From positions 16,517,005-16,581,004 of the forward strand of contig OY783192.1 in the NCBI GenBank assembly GCA_963678675.1: a DNA stretch of 64,000 nt, written 5' to 3'. The notes beneath the pieces are model-generated. The model did not search any database and was not told the DNA's origin. It saw only the letters and a program-made list of their open reading frames with translations. Made by a program: the position numbers and the translations under genes. The stretch is from Xiphydria camelus. Its lineage: Eukaryota; Arthropoda; Insecta; Hymenoptera; Xiphydriidae. This document shows, one piece after another, positions 55,598 through 64,000 of this stretch; the stretch's first letter is position 1; every line of letters begins with the position of its first letter.

Positions 55598-55790
55598 TTT
55601 ACGGGCATCAGAATACTTGATCCTGATTGGTCTATTCGCTTACGTCTTACGTCTTACGGAATTTGTTGTGTGATGGCCTTAAGCGGGGTCTTACTGTATT
55701 CGTAAAATCATCACTAAAATTTGAGCAATTTGATTGGTCAAAAAAAGTTATGTCAAATAGAGTAGCGTCGTTACTGTAAAGTGGCCCGGA

Positions 55791-56158
55791 GACGATCAAT
55801 AATATTGTCAATAATATTGTCAATGGTACTCATTGATGCATCTAATTGATCGTGTAGGAAGCGATTGATGCCATTGTCAATCGATGGACGGAGATTGATA
55901 GGAAATTTGATTGAAGTACATTGACGGGGACCATTGCCGCATCCCAATTGATGGTGTAATCGAGATATTGACAATCGTTCGGGCAGTTGCACAAGACGGC
56001 CACGCGATGATGGATACGCCGCCGAGCTCCGTGGAACCCAGAAACATCGCGGAACACTTTGTGTTGCTTTTAACAGCCCTGTTTCATGATCACTCAGAGT
56101 TGTGGAAAGTAAAATCTAAGGATTATATGAAATATTGAAGTGTTCATTGGATCTCCAT
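55791..56158. other. Unannotated stretch with a short open frame
   Basis: A 60-70-codon plus frame ends at 56138. I do not recognise it. The first 200 bp are rich in CAATATTGTCAAT and ATTGAT repeats in both orientations, perhaps a MITE remnant. Confidence 0.4.
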
Positions 56159-56420
56159 TGTCGTGCCGTAACGAGGCGGTCGCGACTTTCGTATAAATCG
56201 ACCGCTTCCCTTATGACGAAATCGCGTCGCTGAGTTGTGAGAACGATACTCTTGTAACGAATTCGTATCGCGGAGCTGTGATAGCGAGACTCTAAGGTCA
56301 CAAGTCTATAATCGAATCGCAGGGAAGGTACTCGTCGACGAAGTAACTGAACGTACTTATAAAATGAATAGTAACGTTTATTCAAAACTCGAGGTAACGT
56401 GGATACAATCGTGGCTCACA
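56159..56420 (-). repeat. Probable 3' LTR of the endogenous retrovirus (262 bp)
   Basis: On the minus strand it begins TGTGAGCCACG right after the env region and ends GGCACGACA. It contains AATAAA at about 56378. Limits are inferred from TG/CA ends only; the partner LTR is outside the window. Confidence 0.6.
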
Positions 56421-56425
56421 GGAGA

Positions 56426-58434
56426 CTAGCTCCAGGCGTTCGCCGGTCCTTTCTTAAGGACTCGGCGCGGACCAGGTGGGGGAACCAGGACCAAAGGGGC
56501 TGGGTCGTCGGCATCTTTGAGGTAAATCGCTTTGTGAGGTGCGACACCTCCCCTGTTAGATTGAGCTTGGTCCTCCAAGTTCGCTGAATGATATTGGACC
56601 ACTGTGTGACTGGTCAATTCTCCTCTTTCCTGTGTAGTATATGTTCCTCCAGTACCAAAGTTGCAACAATTGTAGGTGATTGTTTGGCAGCCGGTGACGT
56701 AGCGCTTCATTATGCTTGATGTCGCCTTCCAGATACATGATAGTATTCCAAGTCGACTTAGTATATACAGTACGGTTAATGTAATACAAGCGTAGCCTAC
56801 GTAGGTAAGTGATTTATATAATTGTTCTTTCCAGGTGAGTACGCGGTGGTGTGTTAGCATATCATTAATCTGAGCGTCTATGTTATCGGCTGTTGTTGCA
56901 AGTTTCTGTAGTATTTTAGGTGAGAGGTGTGGTGACGTCAAATAAGTGCCTTTATTTCGCTTATTTGTATGTTAGAGAGATTTCTGAAATTTGAATTATC
57001 CAACGATATTGTTTGGAGCGTGGTTTCTTTCGCTTCAGCGGAAGGATGAAGCGTAATTGTTTCAGTTGAGCCATGACATCCCGCGGGAATAGTTACTCTA
57101 TTTGTTTTTTCTAGTAGGATCGATTGATATTTTTGATCTCTCGAACATACAGAGAAAAGGTTATCCGGTTGTGGTGCAACCGCTATCCAGACATTGTTTT
57201 GTTCCGTAGGGAGCCAGTAGGTCGTGGTTAAATGTAATTTGCTAATGGTACAGTTGCTTATTCTTTTTCGTCTGATTATTTGATGTGTGCAGGCGTCCTG
57301 AGTCTGTGTAGAGTAATCGGGTTTATTTCTCCTAATTATAGCTATGCCCTCTACTCTTTTGTAACTATGATATTCATGTTTTTCTATCGGAAAGTATCTT
57401 AGATTATTGTAAGTGGCTATGTATTCTTCCTTAAACATTACTACGCCGTACATTCCTTCCATTGGAAAGGGTATAGGTGATACTTTACTAATATTATATC
57501 GATTTTCTTCTACTAAGGGTACATGTAACACGAAAACTAGTTTACTTTGTACATAAAATATCTGAATGTTACTGATATCTACAAGTGTGGTAAAATACTT
57601 TTCATTTAGCGGTACCGGTATCTTACTAGCATCAGAGTGTGATCGTAAGGTATCGAAGATTTGGTTGGGAGGTAGCGCTTGGGGGTGGAGTATACCGTGC
57701 CTTCCGTCCATGATTATCGAAATCAGTTCAATTAATTCCAAGTTATAATCACTGATGACCTGATCGAGTTCGCTCAGCATTTCGTCGTACCTTAAGTTAT
57801 ATTCTATTGCTTTTGTTTTGTCTGTAATGGATTGGGAAAATTGGTTGAGTTCTTTTGCTTGTTTTTCAAATTTCTCTATTGATTCTAGTCCTTGGGAAAT
57901 TTCGGTCTTGATAATAAGTGTTTGATTTTTAACTAATTGCGCGACTCTACTATTTTCTTGGTATATGGCATCTATTTCTTTGTTGTAATATTCGGCGTCA
58001 TCGGCGTCTAATGTTCCAAAGAGTGTTTTGAACGCAGTCCCCATTATGTCAAATAGTCCTCGTTTAATTCGGTCGTCAGTATGTCCTATCAAATCATTAA
58101 GTGATCGTAGGTTTTTATTAGCGCGTTTGAAGCGAATTTCCATGTGATTAAGGCGATATAGAGAATTGCATGATTTGGTTACAGTCATGCATAAGCTACG
58201 CATGTGGTGAATTTGGTTTCGTAGATACATGTGTTTGTCGATTACGTCAGTAATGTTAAGACTCGAAACTATTTTCCAAGTGTTGTGATAGATGTATGCC
58301 TCGCCTAAATTTTCTACTAGTACGGCCTGATCCTGCGGGATAGGTTCAACGGTAATGTTGTCTGTTGTGGTGTGATGGATGGCTGTCAGTAAAAGCAGTG
58401 TAAGTATGACGTTGTCCATTATCTGAAAGCACAA
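56426..58434 (-). pseudogene. Envelope (baculovirus F-like) gene, split by a frameshift
   Basis: The main frame (58434-56938, 498 residues) has an N-terminal hydrophobic signal peptide (about residues 8-20), a furin-type R-I-K-R near 122-125 followed by a glycine-rich fusion-peptide-like segment, a long helical region, and clustered cysteines in the C-terminal half. This is the layout of insect errantivirus Env proteins related to the baculovirus F fusion family (pattern match). It stops at 56938. A second frame (56941-56426, 171 residues) carries a transmembrane helix near its residues 45-65 and a cytoplasmic tail. A one-base frame change in the overlap separates ectodomain from anchor. Confidence 0.83.
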
Positions 58435-58437
58435 GCG

Positions 58438-58945
58438 TTAGTGATATGGTTTAATCTTTGTTAAGTGTGTGGTGAAGGTTCTGTCGTTGTATGATAGGGT
58501 GACTGTAGCGTTGGTATGAAGCTTGGTTATTTGCGCGGGCCCCTTCCATCGTGCTTCCAGGGTTTTCGCTGCGGAGTTTTCAAAACGGACTAGATCCTTC
58601 TTTGAAAACATACTCGTTCCGGATTCGTGCATCTGTACGTTCCTTGTTATTTTGTTGGGATTTCTTCAATCGTGTTATGGCTTCCTTTATTACGGAGTTG
58701 TGTTTATTTTTTAGATTCTCGAGTATTTCGCTCGCGGTAATTCTGGTCTTCGGGAGTGACGTAGGGAAGTGTGGTTTCGCGCCGAATTGGAACTCGTACG
58801 GTGTCATGCCGATGGATCTATGCTCGGTGGTATTATATGCGATCGCCACTTGCTTCAGTATCGTATCCCAATCTTCGGTGTGGGCGCGAATCATATCCTT
58901 AATGAAGGAATGTGTTCTTTCATTCGAGCCATTGGATTGTGGGTG
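58438..58945 (-). pseudogene. Integrase C-terminal part of the endogenous retrovirus
   Basis: On the minus strand, from 58945 it encodes the segment with the catalytic Glu (an S-N-E-R motif), helices, then a C-terminal domain rich in K and R to 58438. A frame change near 58580-58632 breaks it. The env start follows directly. Confidence 0.8.
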
Positions 58946-60475
58946 CCCGAGTCGAAGATTTTGACCTGGTAAGCCCTGCTAAGAATGAACGTTTGCAGGT
59001 CTAAAAGGAATAAACCAGGTCTTCGTGAAATGTAGAAAGTAAACCTTGCTTGTCCTTCCATAGCCTAGTTACGGTGAATATCAGATGCAAACAGGTCTAA
59101 CACGGACTTTTCACAGTAGACCTGGGAAAGCCGTTATTATCCTATCGCAGGTACTAACCAGGTCTAAGAAGGCCTTCTGAATTTTGTTTCCCCCACCCTT
59201 TTCCCCTTCCTCCCACGTATACCGCATGTCCCATAAGAAACGCAAGAAGCGACATTTACCTTCGGCAGTATTTGCCGACGATGCATGAGTCGGTATATGC
59301 GCACCGTCGGTAAATACTGCCGAAGGTAAATGTCGCTTATTGCGCTTCTTATGGGACATACGGTAAATAAATATGCAGTTATTTAATTTGTATTTAACAC
59401 ATTTAGTGTCATGAACGTCACGTGTCGAAAAATCGTGTTCAAAAATTGTCTGCGGCGAACGAACGAAAATTACGTCCACCATTTCGACCCGGAATCGGCC
59501 TATGGACTCGACAGTAAGGCTAGGCCGACTCCTGCCTTAGACGCCCTGTGGTCCTCTTATATAGAAATTTACTGAAGTTTTACTACCGAGAGCCGACAGT
59601 CGGGGGCCAGGAGCCGCGAGCCGAGGGTCGAGAGGGTCGGCGCTATCTGGCGTCAGGCCGCCAAAGCATGACGGGTCGCCACATGAAAAACTTTAATTAA
59701 ACACAAACTATCACAAAATATTTAAACAAGATAACTGATCATTTTCTTTTTTACAAATACCTATTGTTAAGGGGTTTAAAGAGTAGATAATACCAATACC
59801 AGAGTAGATAATACCAAAAGTATTTAAAAATCTGACACAGGCAAGTTCCCTATTAATTAATTATTATTTGAAAACCACTAAATGTATTAAATAACTTAAT
59901 TTATGAAAATGATAGTAAATTTGAGGTCAGATTTTTATTATATTCTTTTCGTTGAAAGAGAAATGAGTTGAGAAAATAGGAACATCATATTCCTCACTCC
60001 TTCCCTTTCCCGCTATAATAATTCCTCTTCCAATGAAGAAAATTAAATTTTAATTTTATTTATCTATATTTTATTCATTCACAAAAATGTGTATATTTTT
60101 ATTGATTGATTGATTGATTTATCAACATTATAGAGAGAGGAATTAATAAAATTGCTAATACATTGCCCCCCCTTTTCCTTTCAATTCAAGGCTACCTATA
60201 AATAATTTTCCGTTCAGAATGTTTAATTGATTATCTATGAATTTTAAATTATACGAAAAAGAGCTAAACAGACGTGTTAGGACATCCACTAGCTTGAAAG
60301 AATATATCCGACTTATTAAGGACAGTGAAGGCCATATTTACATATCAGGACAACTCAGGTTTTAGAGGAAAATCCCTTTACAGGTATTCTAAGACTCTAC
60401 CCGGTCTACCCAGGTCTAAACAGACCTTAAAGCAGGTCTATTCAGAATGGAACAGGTCAAAATCTTCGACTCGGG
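58946..60475. mobile_element. CCCGAGTCGAAG-ended transposon inside integrase (1.53 kb)
   Basis: Ends CCCGAGTCGAAGATTTTGAC and its perfect complement (23 bp), with TG on both sides (a 5-bp GGGTG reading is also possible). Each subterminal region has several AGGTCTA/CAGGTCTA units. No transposase is seen; the interior is AT-rich with a (TTGA)n run near 60102-60118 and GAGCCG repeats near 59580-59640. It separates the second catalytic Asp of integrase from the catalytic Glu. Confidence 0.87.
59223..59363. mobile_element. CCGTATGTCC-family MITE (141 bp)
   Basis: Ends CCGCATGTCCCATAAGAA and TTCTTATGGGACATACGG with TA outside. Arms of about 60 bp. Nested in the integrase insertion. Confidence 0.85.
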
Positions 60476-61083
60476 TGGTATGGAGTTGTTGAGGTACTTC
60501 GGATATTGAAGAGTTTTGCGTAAGCTTCCATTTGTTTGTTTATGAATTCTTTACCGTTGTCTGTGAGAATTATTTCCGATGGTTCGAAAATTGATATGTA
60601 TTCGTCGTGAAGCTTACGGACTATTATATCGGTGTTCTTTCCTTTTACCGGTGTCAGTATTAGAAATTTGGTCAAGAAATCCTGAATAACAAGTATGTAT
60701 TTGTTTCCTCTCCGGGTAGGTTCGAACGGTCCCATGAGATCCATTGAGATCTTGCTGCGGGGTTGCTTTGGAAGTTCAGGAAGAATGCCAGGCACTTGGT
60801 TATGCGTGCCTGTTTTCATATTTTGGCACGGTTCGCACTCGCAGATTATTTGTTCAGCTTGTTGTTCCAGATTCGGGAAATTGGTGATTTGTTTGGCCTT
60901 ATTAATGGTTTTCTTCATTCCAAGGTGGTTTCCTCCAGGTGTATGGGCTTCTTTCAGGAATTGTCGTTGTTCCTCTTCGGTGATGGGTAGTTCATAATGA
61001 GAAAACTTAAGGAATAGTTTTCTATTCGTAGGGGCTTTCTTTGACCAGATGAAAGTAGCCATGTTCACTAGTTCGAAGAGCAT
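60476..61083 (-). pseudogene. Integrase N-terminal part of the endogenous retrovirus
   Basis: Zinc-binding His47, His53, Cys83, Cys86 and the catalytic aspartates D115 (M-D-L-M-G-P) and D175 (T-D-N-G-K-E-F) are present. The third acidic residue lies beyond the transposon, in 58438-58945. It is offset in frame from pol, which ends at 61149. Confidence 0.88.
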
Positions 61084-61148
61084 GAGGGTGTGATTCTCCC
61101 AGTGTTTGTGAAGAAAATCTAGGGTGTAATCGTCCTGAGCGTTATTAG

Positions 61149-63899
61149 TCAGTTTTTTTCAAGAAATGCGAACCAAGCCTGTGGAGGGTGTAACGTGCTG
61201 AAGTAGAACTCCTTTACTCTTTGCTCAGTGAGAGGGGAGTTTGTCGGAAAGCATTTATTGAATTTTTTTGTTTGTAATCTAGTAGTGTGTTTTGCGTTTG
61301 GGGGCCATTGGTTTTCGGTTTGTTGCTGGTATTCATCGTAGGTGACTGGGATACCGCTAAGAATGTCATCCAGTTCTTCTTCGGGTAGTATGGGGACGTC
61401 AGGAGTATCGAGGAGTAGTTCTAGGTTTGCTTCATCATTTTCATTATTAACTTCATCCGTTCTTTGTTCGTATGCCTCATGATCTGTGTCCGGTACGTCA
61501 CTCGGGAATTGCTGGTATTGCCGGGAGGTACCTTCCAAAGGATCCTCTTCTAATGCTGTTACGAAGGGTATGCGTGATAGTGCATCTGCGTTGGTGTTGG
61601 ACTTCCCCTTTTTGTAGATAATTTCGTACTCATACTCCTCTAGTTTAAGTCGCCACCGTATTAGCCGAGAGCTTGGTTCTTTCACGTTCATTAACCAAAC
61701 TAAAGGTTTATGGTCAGTTACGATTTTAAATCTGCGTCCGTACAGGTAGTGTCGAAAATGCTTTACCGAGTTTACAATAGCCAGCAATTCTTTCTCGGTC
61801 GTGGAATAGTTCTTCTCTGCTTTGTTCATTGTTCGCGAGTAATAGGCAATCGGTCTGTCCCTTCCGATGGGTCCCTGAGATAGGATGCCTCCTATTGCGT
61901 AGTTACTCGCGTCCGTAGTGAGGATAAATTCCTGAGTGAAGTCGGGGAATGCGAGTACGGGAAATTTAGTGAGGGCTCTCCGCAAAGTGTCGAAGGCATT
62001 GTTTTCCACCTCGGTCCATTTCCAAGGGGTGGATTCCTTTAGTAGGGAGGTTAGAGGATTGGCAATTCTCGAGAAGTCCTTTATAAATTTCCGATAATAT
62101 CCGACAAGGCCTAAGAACTGTTTTATGTTTTTCGGGTTTTTGGGGACAGGGAAATTTACTACTGCTTCTATCTTGGCGGGGTTAGGTTTTATGCCCTCGC
62201 GCGAGATGAGGTGCCCCAGATAAGCGAGTTCTAGTCGTAAAAACTCGCATTTATCGGGTTGAAGCTTTAGTCCTGTCGTTCGGAATCGTTCAAAAAGGGT
62301 CTTGAGTTTTTCGTTGTGTTCCTTAAAGGTTTTTCCGAATACGATCACATCGTCCAGGTATACGAAGCAGGTCGTACCTATTAGGCCGGTCAGTGCGCTA
62401 TTCATCATTCGTTGGAAGGTGGCGGGAGCGTTCCTTAGGCCAAAAGGCATGCGCTTGTACTCGTAATGCCCCTCGTTAGTGCTGAAAGCTGTTTTATGGG
62501 CATGCTCGGGTTTCATGGGAATCTGGTGAAAGCCGGACGCTAAGTCAAATGCAGAGAAGTATTGCGCGTTGCCTAGCTGGTCCAATATCTCTTCGATGTT
62601 TGGGAGCGGGTATGCGTCTTGGGTCGTTTTCTCGTTTAGTTTCCTAAAATCGATAACTATCCGCCACTTTTTCTTCCCGCTTGCGTCTGTCTTTTTGGGT
62701 ACCACCCATAAAGGGGAATTGTAAGGTGACACGCTGTGAGCAATTATACCCTTTTCAAGCATTTCACTGATTTGCTTGGTGATTTCCTCTTTATGTGCCG
62801 GGGGGTAGCGATATTGTTTGACGTGAATGGGCGTAGCGTCCGTCGTTTCTATTTCGTGTTCCGTTAGTTTGGTTTCAGGTAGTGAATCGCCTGGTAGGGC
62901 GAAGATTTCCGGGTATTGTTGCGTTATTTCCCAAATTATTTCTGCCTCGTGTTTCTCGAGGTGATCGAGTCTAACGTTGGTTCTGAGTAAGCTAGTTCGC
63001 GCGGAAATTTTCCTTTGACTTTTGTCGAAGCTTTTTACATCCAATTTCTGTGAAACGGGGAATTTTATTGTCTCTGTAAGAACGTCGGTTGTCTGTCCAT
63101 TGCAATAGCTAATTCGGGTCTTGTTGTCTTTTACCTTAACCAGAGCGTACGTGTTTTTTGCCAATCTGATGGCTGCTTCGCCATCCGGTGCGCGGATTGG
63201 AATTTCGATGTTCCTTAGGGTTCGGGCAGGAACTACGTTAAGTGGTATGACTTCTCGTTCCTTTTTGTTAGGTTGGATCAGAAGCGTTTGTGGCTGTTCC
63301 TTGTCTCGAACAATTTTGTAGGTTTTATTGAGAATCTGTACCCTGTTCTCGGGGATGTTAATGACGACGGCGGAGTTTTCGAAGAAGTCCATTCCGAGGA
63401 TTCCATCTTGCTGAAAGGGGAAATCTTCTCGTACTACGTGGATCTTTATTTCTTTATTCATCCAGTGTAGCTTTGCGACCGATTCTGTGGATTCGGGTTG
63501 CTTGGAGACTCCCTGGATGAATGATGCTGAGTTCTTTTTTCTTAGGTATCCTGATTTGAGAAGATTGGCTTTAATTAGGGAGCATTCGGCACCGGAGTCT
63601 AGGAGGAATGTTCCGGGCCTGGTCATCTCGTCGAATTGTAGTCTAATCAGTAGTCGCTTTCCAGTTGCTCCTCTTTTTCCGAGTTTTCCGACTCTGTATG
63701 TTCGGTGTAATCTTCTTCGTCTGAGGTGCTGGATTCGCTGTCCTCCGGGTTTTCTTCCGTCTGGTTCACTCGGTGTGGTGGGTCCTTGCCTCTGAGACTG
63801 TCCTTTCGAAAATTTCCGTCCAGCTTTACGCGGCAGTCCCTCTCGATATGTCCGAGTTTTTTTGCATCGGCGGCACTCTATTTTGCTTCTCGGGTTCAA
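61149..63899 (-). pseudogene. Pol (protease, RT, RNase H) of the endogenous retrovirus
   Basis: A long open frame of 916 codons, but only residues from about 75 on are pol; the first part overlaps gag in another frame. Protease active site D101-S-G-A (a Ser where many elements have Thr). RT has F-D-L-A at 451-454 and Y-L-D-D at 514-517. RNase H has T-D-A-S at 662-665 and T-D-H-K-P at 728-732. The tether and RNase H end with D-A-L-S-R near 772-776. The frame closes at 61149, short of integrase. As a stand-alone RT-RNase H segment it is undamaged. Confidence 0.88.
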
Positions 63900-64000
63900 A
63901 GATGTATCCTTGTATTTCTGGTAGGGTTTCCCTGGATCTTCTTTGGTGAATTTCGATTGGAGCGTCTTAGTTTGTGATTTTTGGAGCTTATCGACTGTTT
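63647..64000 (-). pseudogene. Gag C-terminal part with zinc knuckle, cut by window end
   Basis: From 64000 the minus strand reads toward a CCHC knuckle. The first Cys-x2-Cys is in one frame, and the His and last Cys are in another after a 7-base A run (T run at 63857-63863). An acidic S/E/D-rich tail follows to TGA at 63647-63649, overlapping the pol frame. A one-base indel in the run, real or from assembly, explains the split. Confidence 0.75.

Larger units (their letters stand above)
41845..55678. mobile_element. TTAA-flanked composite element (13.8 kb)
   Basis: Termini GGCCATCACACA (just after TTAA 41841-41844) and its complement (before TTAA 55679-55682) share about 26 bp including AATTCCGTAAG. 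TTAA duplication suggests piggyBac- or Kolobok-type transposition. The element is itself a foldback: 41985-42095 returns inverted at 49538-49640. Everything else inside is later insertion, so the original was probably under 1.5 kb. No own transposase is found. Confidence 0.8.
41093..55790 (+). mobile_element. pogo/Tigger-like relic, copy B, split by 13.8-kb nest
   Basis: Left part 41093-41844 and right part 55679-55790 match copy A. The break falls in the pogo terminus: CCCCGCGTTAA before, TTAAGCGGGGTC after. A transposase tail starts at ATG 41389 (N-D-L-N-F-D-R motif), followed by an early frame break. Confidence 0.8.
56159..64000 (-). mobile_element. Env-bearing Ty3/gypsy endogenous retrovirus (errantivirus-like), cut by window end
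   Basis: Read on the minus strand the order is gag end, protease, RT, RNase H, integrase, env, 3' LTR. Every junction except within pol shows damage. The 5' LTR and most of gag lie beyond 64000. A 1.5-kb DNA transposon sits in integrase. This is an old copy, and no intact set of proteins could come from it. Confidence 0.9.

Noticed and set aside
59111..59482. 123-residue minus-strand ORF
   Set aside because: It runs through a palindromic MITE and flanking repeat DNA, and shows no domain.

Overview
This window is eukaryotic and almost certainly from an insect. A hymenopteran such as an ant is plausible, but that is inference. It is AT-rich, spliced and dominated by transposable elements. Seen here are a P element, PIF/Harbinger, a Mutator/Kolobok-like element, mariner, pogo and Tc1 relics, a Helitron, several Ty3/gypsy retroelements including an env-bearing endogenous retrovirus, and many palindromic MITEs. 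No bacterial operon, CRISPR array or rRNA is present. The only host-like coding sequence is a decayed multi-exon copy of protein kinase D (about 28.4-29.4 kb) and a possible 3' gene end at about 21.1-21.6 kb.

Layout. 1-2.5 kb: two inverted copies of an element whose ends are packed with TGACGT motifs. 3.0-11.85 kb: a P element with perfect 15-bp TIRs and an 8-bp TSD. Its spliced THAP-type transposase gene is decayed, and its last intron holds two further transposons: a long-TIR element coding for a CXC-domain protein, and a Helitron. 11.9-14.7 kb: MITEs and a broken gypsy pol. 14.7-20.3 kb: an element with CCCCGATAGC ends, holding a mariner that itself holds a second CCCCGATAGC copy; three copies of this family carry a tRNA-like unit at the same place. 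20.3-22.1 kb: quiet sequence with candidate host exons. 22.2-25.3 kb: a pogo-like relic split by a 2.27-kb foldback. 26.1-31.5 kb: two tandem CCCCGACAGC elements, the second enclosing the protein kinase D exons. 31.5-37.1 kb: a PIF/Harbinger element with both a Myb-like gene and a DDE transposase gene. 37.7-39.7 kb: a 2-kb palindrome.

41.1-55.8 kb is a deep nest. A pogo copy is split at a TTAA by a 13.8-kb composite. Inside it are an apparently intact 2.8-kb transposon encoding a 585-residue Mutator-like transposase, a solo LTR within a MITE, a foldback of two Tc1 C-termini, and a 4.5-kb gypsy element with paired LTRs. 56.2-64.0 kb is a minus-strand env-bearing endogenous retrovirus, frameshifted and interrupted in integrase by a 1.5-kb transposon, with its gag running off the window end.

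The genes do not form a pathway. What joins them is insertion history, which can be read from TSDs and empty sites. The Mutator-like transposase and the Harbinger transposase have open reading frames.
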